Positions 29,903 to 39,900 of a stretch of 64,000 bases of DNA are shown piece by piece. The position numbers and the translations under genes are program-made. The notes beneath the pieces were generated by a model that worked only from the letters and a program-made list of their open reading frames with translations, was not told the DNA's origin and ran no database searches. Location: contig JALFCG010000136.1 in NCBI GenBank assembly GCA_022771265.1, forward strand, positions 19,147-83,146. The letters are read 5' to 3'. The DNA is from Prevotella sp. Its GTDB lineage: Bacteria > Bacteroidota > Bacteroidia > Bacteroidales > Bacteroidaceae. Each line of letters starts with the position of its first letter. Within the stretch, counting starts at the first letter, position 1.

Positions 29903-30337
29903 ATGACAGGAATATTTACAGGCAGTTTTGACCCATATACTGTAGGACATGACGATATCCTGCGTCGCGCCCTTCCGCTTTTCGACCGCATTGTCATTGG
30001 CATTGGGGTGAACGAGCGGAAGAGCTATATGCAGAACGCAGAAGAACGTCTAAAGACTATTAATGCTATCTATGCTGACGAGCCGAAGGTGGAGGTGAAG
30101 ACTTACAGCGACCTCACCATCGACTTCGCCCGCCGTGAGAATGCAAGGTTCATTATTAAGGGAGTGCGGTCAGTGAAAGATTTTGAATACGAACGCGACC
30201 AGGCTGACATCAATCGCCAGCTGTCGGGCATAGAGACCCTTTTGCTTTATGCCGACCCGCGCTATTCCGCTGTGTCGTCGAGTATGGTGCGCGAACTAAT
30301 CCATTTCGGTCAGGACGTAAGCCACTTCCTGCCTTAG
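29903..30337 (+). CDS. coaD: Phosphopantetheine adenylyltransferase
   Basis: GIFTGSFDPYTVGHDDILRRAL, SSSMVRELIHFGQD. Confidence 0.95.
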   Translation: MTGIFTGSFDPYTVGHDDILRRALPLFDRIVIGIGVNERKSYMQNAEERLKTINAIYADEPKVEVKTYSDLTIDFARRENARFIIKGVRSVKDFEYERDQADINRQLSGIETLLLYADPRYSAVSSSMVRELIHFGQDVSHFLP

Positions 30338-31287
30338 TTAACTCCCGTGTTTACTACCGGCTGCGCTGAATCGTCACCGCAGAGCACGACCATAAGGTTG
30401 CTGACCATGGCAGCCTTCTTGTCGTCGTCAAGCGTTACCACACCGTCGGCAGAGAGCTTGTCGAGAGCCATCTTCACCATTGACACTGCGCCTTCCACGA
30501 TTTTCTCTCGTGCCGTGATTATTGCGCTTGCCTGTTGGCGACGTAGCATGACCGCTGCAATCTCCGGTGCGTACGCAAGATAGTTGATGCGCGCTTCCAC
30601 TACCTCTATACCAGCCATAGAGAGTCGCTCGTCGAGTTTTGCCTCAAGCTGCTGGTTAATCTCATTGCCGCCGTCACGCAGGGTGATGGCATTTGAGTTT
30701 TCGGTGTCATCGTCGTAAGCATATTTTCCTGCCACTTCGCGCAGTGCGGCGTCGCTTTGTATCTTCACGAAGTTCTCGAAAGCCTTCATCACTCCTGCCA
30801 CATTGGTTCCGACCACCTGCCCGTTCTTTGCCGGGTCTCCGGCAATGGTTTGCGAGTCAATCTCAAACATTGCCTTATATGTGTCCTTGAGCTTCCATAC
30901 GAGCATAAGACCTATCATCACTGGGTTGCCGGTCTTGTCGTTCACCTTTATTGGCTCCGCGTCAAGGTTTCTTGCCCGAAGCGAGAGTTTCTTTGAAGTA
31001 AGGAAAGGGTTCACCCAAAAGTATCCTGTTTTAGTGAACGTTCCCTTGTATTTCCCGAAGAACAGCAATACGCGTGCCTCGTTAGGCTCAAGCATGAGAA
31101 ATCCTCCCCATACGAAGAAGCTTGCGATGAATACAACAACGGCTATCGTCACCATTGCAAACACCTCTTCCACACCGGCCCAAATGCCGATGCCTATTGA
31201 ACCGAATGTCATCGCCAATGCCACAAAGAGCATAATAAATCCGTTTAATGTCGTGCCATTGAAGGCATATTCTTTCTTTTCTTCCAT
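30334..31287 (-). CDS. SPFH/band 7 domain membrane protein
   Basis: Two N-terminal TM helices, LEPNEARVLLFFGKYKGT, ..ARINYLAYAPEIAAVMLRRQQASAIITAREKIVEGAV. Confidence 0.9.
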   Translation of the reverse strand: MEEKKEYAFNGTTLNGFIMLFVALAMTFGSIGIGIWAGVEEVFAMVTIAVVVFIASFFVWGGFLMLEPNEARVLLFFGKYKGTFTKTGYFWVNPFLTSKKLSLRARNLDAEPIKVNDKTGNPVMIGLMLVWKLKDTYKAMFEIDSQTIAGDPAKNGQVVGTNVAGVMKAFENFVKIQSDAALREVAGKYAYDDDTENSNAITLRDGGNEINQQLEAKLDERLSMAGIEVVEARINYLAYAPEIAAVMLRRQQASAIITAREKIVEGAVSMVKMALDKLSADGVVTLDDDKKAAMVSNLMVVLCGDDSAQPVVNTGVN

Positions 31288-31492
31288 TTTTATATAATTT
31301 TATTATCGTATTTACTGAGCCTCCTTAACTCCTTTCAATAATTCAGACACAAATATACGCAAAAAACTACCAAATATTACTCTTTTTTAGTAATATTAGC
31401 AATATTTCTACGTTTTTATTGAAAAAAATCAGTCCATAAGGGTTAGGTTTTTCCATTCCCGATTGTTATAGAGATAAACAACAAAAAATAGA

Positions 31493-31981
31493 ATGAATGT
31501 AAAGATAGACGCTGGACAGCTTTTCGTTGACCATTCGGCAAAGATGAACATCGTGGCTAGGCTTGTTCTCGGCGACAAGCAGGAAGCCGAGGATGCGGTG
31601 GCTGACGTTTTTGCTGATGTAGCAAACGGAAAAATCAACTGGCATGACGATAACGTGGAGGCAGTGCTCATGACCTGCCTGCGCAACCGTTGCATGAACA
31701 TCCTGCGAAGGAAGTCCATCTACGAGCGTGTCAAGCAGTTCGCGAGGCTTGACGACATAGTGGAAACCCCTTCAATGGAGAAAGAGACTGACAGGGTGAC
31801 GCAGATTGGAGCATTCATCGATTCCCGACTGTCGCCACAGACAGCACGCATCGTAAGGATGCACTACCAACAGCGTCTGAAGTACCGCGAAATCTCACAA
31901 GAGCTGGGCATCAGCGAAACAGCTGTCTATAAGCATCTATCAAAAGCGATTATCAAACTCAGAATGAAATTTAATCCCTAA
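31493..31981 (+). CDS. ECF RNA polymerase sigma factor
   Basis: Region 2/4 signatures: LKYREISQELGISETAVYKHLSKAIIKLR. Confidence 0.9.
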   Translation: MNVKIDAGQLFVDHSAKMNIVARLVLGDKQEAEDAVADVFADVANGKINWHDDNVEAVLMTCLRNRCMNILRRKSIYERVKQFARLDDIVETPSMEKETDRVTQIGAFIDSRLSPQTARIVRMHYQQRLKYREISQELGISETAVYKHLSKAIIKLRMKFNP

Positions 31982-31986
31982 CGACA

Positions 31987-32568
31987 ATGGACAAGACAAA
32001 AAGAATAATTGACATGACTGAACATCCCGAGCGTTACTCGGAGGATGAGCTGCGCCAGCTACTTATGGATGACGAGGAAGGACGGAAAATCTACCGCACT
32101 ATCTGCGAGCTCTGCGCTGCCCTCGATGGCAGTGCTGCAGTCGCTACAAGGCGATTGCCGCTGGTGGGGAAAATTGCCGCCGTCTTTGTTGGCGTGTGCC
32201 TTCTTTCCGGACTCGCCTATGCCGCTGTCACAACAGGAATGCTTGGCAACGCAGGGGAAAAGCCTGCAGAAGAGAAAGCGCCTGCAGCTACAGTCAAAGT
32301 GGAAAAAGGCGTAGTCAACGTGCAAGAGGAAGAGCCCGAAATAACTGAAGTCGTCAAGACCTACGAGGATGTTACGCTCAAGGAAATAGTCGGTGACCTT
32401 GCCTCGTTCTATAATCTTAACGTGAGCTACAAGTCCGATAAGGCAGCAAGCCTCCGCCTATATTTCCGTCTCGACACCCGACGCGGCTTGGAACAGGTGA
32501 TAAGCCAGCTCAACTCATTCGACAATATCAACATAACAATAAATGGAGACACCCTAACGGTGGAATAG
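31987..32568 (+). CDS. Single-pass anti-sigma-like protein with DUF4974-like C-terminus
   Basis: TM helix IAAVFVGVCLLSGLAYAAV; C-terminus VTLKEIVGDLASFYNLNVSYKSDKAASLRLYFRLDTRRGLEQVISQLNSFDNINITINGDTLTV. Confidence 0.75.
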   Translation: MDKTKRIIDMTEHPERYSEDELRQLLMDDEEGRKIYRTICELCAALDGSAAVATRRLPLVGKIAAVFVGVCLLSGLAYAAVTTGMLGNAGEKPAEEKAPAATVKVEKGVVNVQEEEPEITEVVKTYEDVTLKEIVGDLASFYNLNVSYKSDKAASLRLYFRLDTRRGLEQVISQLNSFDNINITINGDTLTVE

Positions 32569-32572
32569 CATC

Positions 32573-35116
32573 ATGAACCATCTTTTCTCTATAGCACTTC
32601 TGCTTTTGGCGTTTCCCTTCACGGGCAATGCCCAGCGTTTGTCACGTAACTATAAGGACCAGTCGATGTCGAAGGTGCTCATCGACCTTGACCGCGCTTC
32701 TTCGCATTATCATATCAGCTTCATCTATAATGAGCTTGAGGACTTCACCGTCACCAAGCAATTCGACGACCGTCCCGTGGTCGATGCCCTTCGCGACGTG
32801 ATAGGCTTCTATCCTATATCCATGCACATTGGCGACAGCCTTATCTCAGTGGAGTGTATCGACAAGAGCCGACGAAGGCTCACGGGACAGCTCATCGATG
32901 AGAACCAGCGTCCGGTGGTGTTTGCCAACATCCAGCTTCTCTCGCTTGCCGACACCACATTCATCACCGGTGGAGTGAGCAATGAGAACGGGCAGTTTGT
33001 CATTCCCTGCAATATGGGTAAAGCCTTGATGCGTGTCACGTGCATCGGCTTCAAACCCGTTGAGCGCACTGTAGCCATCGGCGATGCAGGAACCATAGCG
33101 ATGAAAGGCGACCAGTATGCCATCAACGGCGTTGTAGTGAAGGGTCATCACCGCGTCGATAAGGTTGACCGTTCCATCTTCACCTTTTCTGATGAACAGA
33201 AGAAGAACGCACGACAGACGCAGGAGATACTCACCTCTCTTCCCGGCTTGCGTTTCGACGCGCTCACCGGCAAGCTCAACACCATGACGGGGAAGTCGCT
33301 GAAGATACTCGTCAACGGCGTGGAAGCCACCGACAACGACCTCAAGAGCATACCGGTGGAAAAGATAAAGAATGTGGAATATTACACCATTCCACCAGCA
33401 CGCTATGCCGATGTGGGCACTCTCATCAACATCAAGACGCAACCGCTCGACGCAGGCTATGCTGCCGGTTTCGACGTGATGCAGGCTCTGTGGACAGCCT
33501 TTAACAACACCAATCTCTACGTGCGCTACAACAAAGGCAACCACCAGATTGCCTTCGACTATGGCATGCAGTATCGCAACAACGCCAATTGCGAGAGCGA
33601 AGACACTTATGTCTTTACCGATGGAACCGCCGTTTCTGACTATCTTTACCGTGGCGACTACCATTTTGGCTACTGTACTCAGGACTTCAACCTTAAATAC
33701 ATGTATAACAAGGATAATGACCTGACGTTCCAGGCAAAGTTCTCTCCAAACCTCTTCACGCAGTTCTGGCGCACCGACAATAAGATTGAGGCACACAATA
33801 ACCCGCTTTGGCAGGACGGCGAAGGACGGCTGGAAAGGAAAGTGCGCAGTTTTGGACCTTCACTCGACCTCTATCTCAACAAGAAGCTCAACGGCAATCA
33901 GGAACTAACGGTCGATGTCGTGGGCACATATTTCCACAACTCCCAGAATGACCACAACCGCCAGTGGACTTCTGATGCCAATGAAGTATTAATCGACGAC
34001 GACATGCGCGCCAAGAACGACAAAGTCTCCCTTATAGGCGAACTTGCCTACACCAAGTCGTGGGGCGCTACCAACCTTTCGCTTGGCTATAAGGCGACAC
34101 TCGCAAAGTCTGACTATAAGATTCGCAACATGCTCTCCGACTACAACGAGTATGCCTACACGTCGCGTAACGATAACCACTATCTATATGGTGAAATCGC
34201 CGGAAAACTCAACAAGTTGTCCTACAGGCTCGGCATAGGAGGTACTTACGTGAACACCGACAACGACGAGACCGACTACACCAAGTTCTACTTCACGCCC
34301 AAACTCGTGTTGTCATACCCGATAAAGAACGGTCAGCTACAGTTTGAGGTAAGGTCGAATCCTGTATTGCCAACCATCTCACAGCTCAGCAACAGTGCGA
34401 AAATATACATCCCGGGGCTCATCGAGCGCGGAAACCCCTATTTGGAGTCGGGCAATGACAATTGTGCAATACTATCGCTCAACCTCTCCCATCCATATTT
34501 CGACCTCTACACCCAGCTCCTTGCTGACTACATCACCAACCCCATTTGCACCAGTTTCAAATGGGACAAGGTCGGCGACGAACGCTGTATCGTCATGTCG
34601 CCACTCAATGGCAACTACGAACTGCAGTATGGAGGTATGGTATGGGGTAGGCTGAAACCGTTCAAATCAGAACTATTTACCATTGGAGTATATGTAGGAG
34701 CATGGAACGACACTTACAAGAGCGACATCGTTGGCCGCCAGTCACACTTCCGCTTGCCCATCAACTGGGAAATTGGTTTCCGTAAAGGGCGCTTTGGAGC
34801 GTCGTGGTACTTTACCACGGTGACTAAGAGCATCAATGGTCCGTTTTTGCATAAGAGTGAGAACAATAGCGACCTCTCCGTGTTCTATCAGCACAAGCAG
34901 TTCAGGGCACAGCTCACGAGTGTATTCTTCCTGCGCACACCTCATTATGAATCAGAGACACTGCCTAACGATATCATCCAGTTCCGTCATTGGAATGAGA
35001 TACCCGACCAGCGCTCCATGGTGTGCCTCACCCTTAGCTACAACATCTTCTCAGGAAAGCAGAAGAATGTAGAACAGAAAATCAACAACCGCGACTGGGA
35101 CAAGGGAACACTCTGA
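32573..35116 (+). CDS. TonB-dependent receptor-like outer-membrane beta-barrel protein (STN-like + CarboxypepD-like + barrel)
   Basis: GQLIDENQRPVVFANIQLLSLADTTFITGGVSNENGQF, plug-like region, long beta-barrel; no SusD downstream. Confidence 0.85.
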   Translation: MNHLFSIALLLLAFPFTGNAQRLSRNYKDQSMSKVLIDLDRASSHYHISFIYNELEDFTVTKQFDDRPVVDALRDVIGFYPISMHIGDSLISVECIDKSRRRLTGQLIDENQRPVVFANIQLLSLADTTFITGGVSNENGQFVIPCNMGKALMRVTCIGFKPVERTVAIGDAGTIAMKGDQYAINGVVVKGHHRVDKVDRSIFTFSDEQKKNARQTQEILTSLPGLRFDALTGKLNTMTGKSLKILVNGVEATDNDLKSIPVEKIKNVEYYTIPPARYADVGTLINIKTQPLDAGYAAGFDVMQALWTAFNNTNLYVRYNKGNHQIAFDYGMQYRNNANCESEDTYVFTDGTAVSDYLYRGDYHFGYCTQDFNLKYMYNKDNDLTFQAKFSPNLFTQFWRTDNKIEAHNNPLWQDGEGRLERKVRSFGPSLDLYLNKKLNGNQELTVDVVGTYFHNSQNDHNRQWTSDANEVLIDDDMRAKNDKVSLIGELAYTKSWGATNLSLGYKATLAKSDYKIRNMLSDYNEYAYTSRNDNHYLYGEIAGKLNKLSYRLGIGGTYVNTDNDETDYTKFYFTPKLVLSYPIKNGQLQFEVRSNPVLPTISQLSNSAKIYIPGLIERGNPYLESGNDNCAILSLNLSHPYFDLYTQLLADYITNPICTSFKWDKVGDERCIVMSPLNGNYELQYGGMVWGRLKPFKSELFTIGVYVGAWNDTYKSDIVGRQSHFRLPINWEIGFRKGRFGASWYFTTVTKSINGPFLHKSENNSDLSVFYQHKQFRAQLTSVFFLRTPHYESETLPNDIIQFRHWNEIPDQRSMVCLTLSYNIFSGKQKNVEQKINNRDWDKGTL

Positions 35117-36893
35117 CCGTGACCTTCCCCATCCCCTTATGCCCGGAGGCATCGTCAACCGTCAACACGATTCTCCACAAGCCTCCGGCCCACATCGACT
35201 CCATCATCGGGTCGAACTTTCCCTTCAGTGGCTCTATATACACACCGCTGACTGTCTTGTCAAACTCCATACGGCATGAGCCGATGACGATGCCGTCCTT
35301 GACAATCTTCGGTTCAACGGCAGCGATGAGCATCAGCCGCTGTTTTTCTCCTTGACGTGAAAGGTCATAGTCTTCAACCACTTTCACTTCCCCCTTGCTG
35401 TTGATGCTCACGGTGCGCGTCCATCGTCTCACCCCGGCGCTGTCAGGATAAGCTCCCGCAATGTCCATGGTCAGCCTGCCTTTCTTGTAGATGACGTCGC
35501 GTGCGGCAAAATGCTTTCCTGCCATTTGGTCGCAGCCGTTGATTTGCGGTAGGTTGTGGTATGTCGACTGCATCGTCCAAATGTCGTAGCGCCCCTTGCC
35601 GAAAGTCTGTGAGGTATATTCTCCTACTCCTGGATCAGCAAGAATAGGTTTGCCTTCGTGATAGATGACAAAGCTGCCCACGTCGTTATGGTTGTGGCTC
35701 TCGTCGTTGTGGCCGCCCTTCATCGCCACGTACATTCCGTTTCTGCGTGCCGAAAAGATTTGTAGCCTTTGTAGCCATGTGTCCGCCATGTTCGGTTCTC
35801 GTGGTTCAACCTTACTAAAGTCGTCAAGCATAGAAAGGAAGGTGAGCTCGCGTCCAAGCGTCGGATAGTTGCCGCTTGTGTCGTACATCCTTGCCGCATC
35901 CTCCCAGAATCCCTTTTCTTTCGCAATATATGCCGCAAACTCCTGCATGGTCCTGTCGCCGGTTGTCACGCCGAAGGGATACATCACGTTAGGCTGCTGA
36001 ACAAACCTGTTGCCGTGGGAGTCGGCGAAGTTCAGGCAGTATCCGTCGGCGATGTAAGTGGAATAGCAGTAAGCTCCCATACGGCAAATCTTATCGAAGT
36101 CGGCTGGAGCCTTTGCCACTGTCATGCAGTCGTGGAGCGAGGCGGCAGCGCGGTCCCAATAGGTCGGTCCCTCGTCGCATCCGCCGTCGTCGGGATAAGC
36201 CTTGACAAAGCATTCCATGGCAGCCTCAATCTGCTCCATTGCCTTATGGTAGCGGGCCGAGTCGTGCTCACACTCCTTGACCGCCACTGCCCAGTTGGAG
36301 CAAATCCAGGGATTCCAGTTCATTCCTGCCCGTTTCCACCAGTAGTCTGTCTCCACGGCAGGCTTGAGTATTCTTCTTTCAATCTCCTTGTCTATCCGTT
36401 CGGCAATGATGGGTGAGAAAGCGTCGAGTTGTTCCCTCAGCGCCCTCTTTGTCCATACGACGAGCCCCGCAGTCTCTGCGTTGAAGAGGTCAACGTTTTG
36501 GTCTTCGGGGCGCATCACCTTCGTGCCGTAATGGGCAGGCAGTCCCCACCACGTCTCCTCCAAGGTGCTTGTCAGTCCGTCGATGATGTCGCCCATGAAC
36601 CGCCCTTTGCCTTCAGCCACCTCCGCCATGACGAGAGCTGCCAGCTGCCTGCGCTTGGCAAAGGTCTGCGCCTCAAAGCGTGTGCGGTTGCCGTTGGTCT
36701 TGAATTCGGCAAACGATGTTGCCGCCGGCGACAACCATGGCTTGCCGGCAAATGTTTCCCCGTATTTGATGTAGCTGTTTTTTACCGTGGGATGGTCTCC
36801 GAGGTTTTTCCTCACTTCGTCCATCAGATTGTCAGCGGTGGCTGTCAGTGCAGCAAGAGCCCAAAGTGTGAGAGTAATGAATAGTTTGTTCAT
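35082..36893 (-). CDS. Heparinase II/III-family protein
   Basis: Signal peptide; alpha-toroid region YPDDGGCDEGPTYWDRAAASLHDCM; MKGGHNDESHNHNDVGSFVIYHEGKPILADPGVGEYTSQTF. Confidence 0.88.
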   Translation of the reverse strand: MNKLFITLTLWALAALTATADNLMDEVRKNLGDHPTVKNSYIKYGETFAGKPWLSPAATSFAEFKTNGNRTRFEAQTFAKRRQLAALVMAEVAEGKGRFMGDIIDGLTSTLEETWWGLPAHYGTKVMRPEDQNVDLFNAETAGLVVWTKRALREQLDAFSPIIAERIDKEIERRILKPAVETDYWWKRAGMNWNPWICSNWAVAVKECEHDSARYHKAMEQIEAAMECFVKAYPDDGGCDEGPTYWDRAAASLHDCMTVAKAPADFDKICRMGAYCYSTYIADGYCLNFADSHGNRFVQQPNVMYPFGVTTGDRTMQEFAAYIAKEKGFWEDAARMYDTSGNYPTLGRELTFLSMLDDFSKVEPREPNMADTWLQRLQIFSARRNGMYVAMKGGHNDESHNHNDVGSFVIYHEGKPILADPGVGEYTSQTFGKGRYDIWTMQSTYHNLPQINGCDQMAGKHFAARDVIYKKGRLTMDIAGAYPDSAGVRRWTRTVSINSKGEVKVVEDYDLSRQGEKQRLMLIAAVEPKIVKDGIVIGSCRMEFDKTVSGVYIEPLKGKFDPMMESMWAGGLWRIVLTVDDASGHKGMGKVTVRVFPCPSRGC

Positions 36894-37105
36894 AGTTGTC
36901 TTGTTGTTTCGTTATTGTTGATGAGTAATTGCTTGCAAATGTACTACATTTTTCTCTTCTTTCCAAAAGTCATATATCAAAAAAGACGATTCTTATTATG
37001 CAGTTATGTTTTATTAACACAACGTAGCGCAAGAAATGTTTTCGGCTGCCGTTTATGAGAGTGAAAAACACATTAAGTATTACATTCACTTTTAAGAAAA
37101 AAACC

Positions 37106-37744
37106 ATGAAGAAAAAGATTCAAACGGCGAGAGTGTTCGCAATGTTATTGTTTTTGGGATGTACAATCAGCCTCGCTTCATGCAGCGACGACGATGATGA
37201 CGTGACTGTTCCTACAGAGATTACCACACAGACGATGTACGGTGACTACAAAGGAAGAATGACAACGGTAACAACCGTGACTGCCGAAGGAGAAGAGACG
37301 CCAGCCGGAGTGGAAGTAACCGCAAAGGTGGACAACGACACGGTGACCGTGGAGAAGTTCCCCGTTAAGGACATCGTCATGTCAATCATCAATGACGAGG
37401 AAGCGGCTGGCAGCATCGTTGAGGCATTGGGCGACATCAACTACAAAATAGGCTACAAACCGGCACTCACTTCTGCAAACGACAGCATACTGATGGTTCT
37501 TGACCCAGAACCGCTAATGCTCAACCTTACCATACCGGCACAGTCTGAAAGCGACGTTGACCAGACCCTTGTCATTGAGGTGAAGGTCGATGCTGGAGAA
37601 AATGCGGCATACAGCGTTGCCGACAAGAAACTGAAGTTCAGCATAACGGCAAGAAAAGTGCTCATTGGCGAAGGAGAGGAAAAGGTTGAACTGCCTGGTT
37701 TCACCCCCGCCATGTTCAGCTTCGACTTGAAGAAGACAAAATGA
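37106..37744 (+). CDS. Lipoprotein, DUF4840-like
   Basis: Signal peptide with lipobox SLASCSDDDDD; start adjusted from 37055; family assignment tentative. Confidence 0.6.
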   Translation: MKKKIQTARVFAMLLFLGCTISLASCSDDDDDVTVPTEITTQTMYGDYKGRMTTVTTVTAEGEETPAGVEVTAKVDNDTVTVEKFPVKDIVMSIINDEEAAGSIVEALGDINYKIGYKPALTSANDSILMVLDPEPLMLNLTIPAQSESDVDQTLVIEVKVDAGENAAYSVADKKLKFSITARKVLIGEGEEKVELPGFTPAMFSFDLKKTK

Positions 37745-37790
37745 CGCTAATACCATAATAAAACACACACATACTTAGTAAAAATCAACG

Positions 37791-37826
37791 AAGGCATGCT
37801 GAAGAGATTCAGCGTGCCTTTATTTT
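37791..37826 (+). terminator. Intrinsic terminator
   Basis: AAGGCATGCTGAagagatTCAGCGTGCCTT + TATTTTT. Confidence 0.75.
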
Positions 37827-37916
37827 TCCCGAAAATGTTTGGCGGTTTGTAACAAAAAGGTTAACTTTGCAAGTCGATAAAGAATTATACATAAAGAACG
37901 ATTAAATAATTGATAT

Positions 37917-39497
37917 ATGGAAATAGTCATCGGTATAATTGGCCTTGCAGTAGGCCTAGTGATAGGCATACTTGCCGCAAAAGCCCAGAAGAGCGCCCTT
38001 GAGGTTAAGGCTGACAGCCTTTCTGGCGAGATTGCCAGACTGAAAGAAGAACTTGCCGAGCAAAAGTCGGCATTGGACACCATTGCCGCTGAAAAACAGG
38101 CTCTCGCCACTAAGTGTGAGGTCTTGGCGACCCAAAAGGATAATGTAGAGGAAAAAGTAAGGGAAGAGGTGGAAAAGCACGCAAAAGACAGGAAAGAACA
38201 AGATGAGGCATTCGCAAAACAGTTGGTCACGCTCAAGGACGATTACGACCAAAAATGCAAAGACCTTAAGGAACACCACGACAAGGAAATCGCGATGATT
38301 AACGACTCTCATCAGAAACTCTGCCAGGCTAAGGACGCGGAACATCAGACTGCCATGGAGGCGCAGGAAAAACGTCACAACGAAGCCGTAGAGAGTATGA
38401 AGCAGGCCTTTACCGAAACCATCGACCACCTGAAGGCAAACCTTAAGGCTACCACTGAGGAAATGCTGAAGTCGCGTCAGGCGGAGTTTACCGACATCAA
38501 CCGCCAGAACATGCAGTCCATCGTCAACCCTCTCAACGAGACAATAGAGAAGATGAAACAGGCAATGGACGGATATTCGAAGGAGCAGAACGAGTTCAGC
38601 GGCTCGATGAAGACAAGCATACAGACCATCATACAACAGACGGAGACGGCACGCCAGAGCGCCATTGAGCTCACCACAGCCCTCAAGCACGACACAAAGA
38701 TGCAGGGCGACTACGGAGAGGCTATACTTGACGAGATACTCTCGAAGCAAGGCTTCACCGAAGGTGTCCACTACGAACTGCAATACGTGATGAAGGACGA
38801 GGCGGGCAGGGAACTCAAGGGCGACGACGGCAAGGGGCTGCGTCCCGACGTGCTGTTCCATCTCGACACCGTGCGCGATGTGATTATCGACTCTAAGGTC
38901 AATCTCACCGACTTCATCAACTTCGCCAACGCCGAGACTGCCGACGAACGCAAGGCCTGTCTCGAGCGGCACGTCAAGAGCATCGAGTCGCAGGTAAGGC
39001 TGCTCTCGCAAAAAAACTATTTCAAGTACCACAAGAAGACAAGTTCGCGCATGGACTATGTCATAATGTTCGTACCCATCTCGGCCGCGTGGTGGGAAGC
39101 TCTTCGCTACAAGCCGAGCTTGTGGCGGGAGGCTATGGACAGCAATGTCTATATCGCCGACGAGCAGACTCTCTTTGCCGCACTCCGCATCATCAAGCTC
39201 ACATGGACACAGATTGCCCAGGTCAAGAGCCAGAAGGAAATATTCGACCTCGTCAACCAGATGATTGACCGGGTGGGGCAGTTCATGAAGTCCTACAAGA
39301 CAATTGGCGACGCCATCGGCAAAGCCCAAGAGGCTTACGACAAGGGTTACGAGAAACTGACCCCTGGCGGACAAAGCATACTGACGACCACTACCAACCT
39401 GCTCAAGCTCGGCGGTCGTGACAGCAAGACCAACCCCGTTGCCAAATTCATCGACATCGATGATATACCCGCACTTCCAGAACCAGCTGCTGAATGA
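37917..39497 (+). CDS. rmuC: DNA recombination protein RmuC
   Basis: N-terminal TM, long coiled coil, then QGDYGEAILDEILSKQGFTEGVHY..RPDVLFHLDTVRDVIIDSKVNLTDF. Confidence 0.93.
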   Translation: MEIVIGIIGLAVGLVIGILAAKAQKSALEVKADSLSGEIARLKEELAEQKSALDTIAAEKQALATKCEVLATQKDNVEEKVREEVEKHAKDRKEQDEAFAKQLVTLKDDYDQKCKDLKEHHDKEIAMINDSHQKLCQAKDAEHQTAMEAQEKRHNEAVESMKQAFTETIDHLKANLKATTEEMLKSRQAEFTDINRQNMQSIVNPLNETIEKMKQAMDGYSKEQNEFSGSMKTSIQTIIQQTETARQSAIELTTALKHDTKMQGDYGEAILDEILSKQGFTEGVHYELQYVMKDEAGRELKGDDGKGLRPDVLFHLDTVRDVIIDSKVNLTDFINFANAETADERKACLERHVKSIESQVRLLSQKNYFKYHKKTSSRMDYVIMFVPISAAWWEALRYKPSLWREAMDSNVYIADEQTLFAALRIIKLTWTQIAQVKSQKEIFDLVNQMIDRVGQFMKSYKTIGDAIGKAQEAYDKGYEKLTPGGQSILTTTTNLLKLGGRDSKTNPVAKFIDIDDIPALPEPAAE

Positions 39498-39629
39498 CCG
39501 TTAATTACAAGTAGAGCCAACGGGAATTATTAATAACTCAACGGCATTAGCTATGCCTCAGCCCGGTGATAAGTTATGACGGGCGATGGTCGTAGGTTAA
39601 GCCTCTGAGGGGAAGTGGATGGGGGAGCA

Positions 39630-39864
39630 AAGCGTAACTCGTAACAGTGTAACTGTAATTTTCATTCGATTTCCACACCTCCCCCTTCTTCTTCCACAGC
39701 TTAGCTTATTCTCTATTAGTATAATACTTATTGTTTATATATATTATAATATATATATAAACAATAAAATTCAACACCCTATATTTTCACCGTTCACTAC
39801 TCCTCAGAGGCAACAAGTGAGATGTAACTGAAAATTACGAGTTACACTGTTACGCGTTACGCTT
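39630..39864. repeat. Inverted repeat of GTAAC-rich arms around an AT-rich palindrome
   Basis: Arms 39630-39664 and 39829-39864 (35/36 nt, one substitution and one indel); stem-loop 39728-39744 / 39751-39767. Confidence 0.9.
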
Positions 39865-39900
39865 CCGTGAAGGCGACATATTGTCTTAATAGAAGAAGGC

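Noticed and set aside
31373-31397. AATATTACT-cttttttt-AGTAATATT inverted repeat upstream of an ECF gene
   Set aside because: Very AT-rich short stem; likely by chance or a weak terminator, insufficient evidence
37956-39374. 472-aa ORF antisense to rmuC
   Set aside because: Shadow of rmuC codon usage; Leu/Val/His-rich translation with no recognisable domain, and rmuC is clearly the real gene
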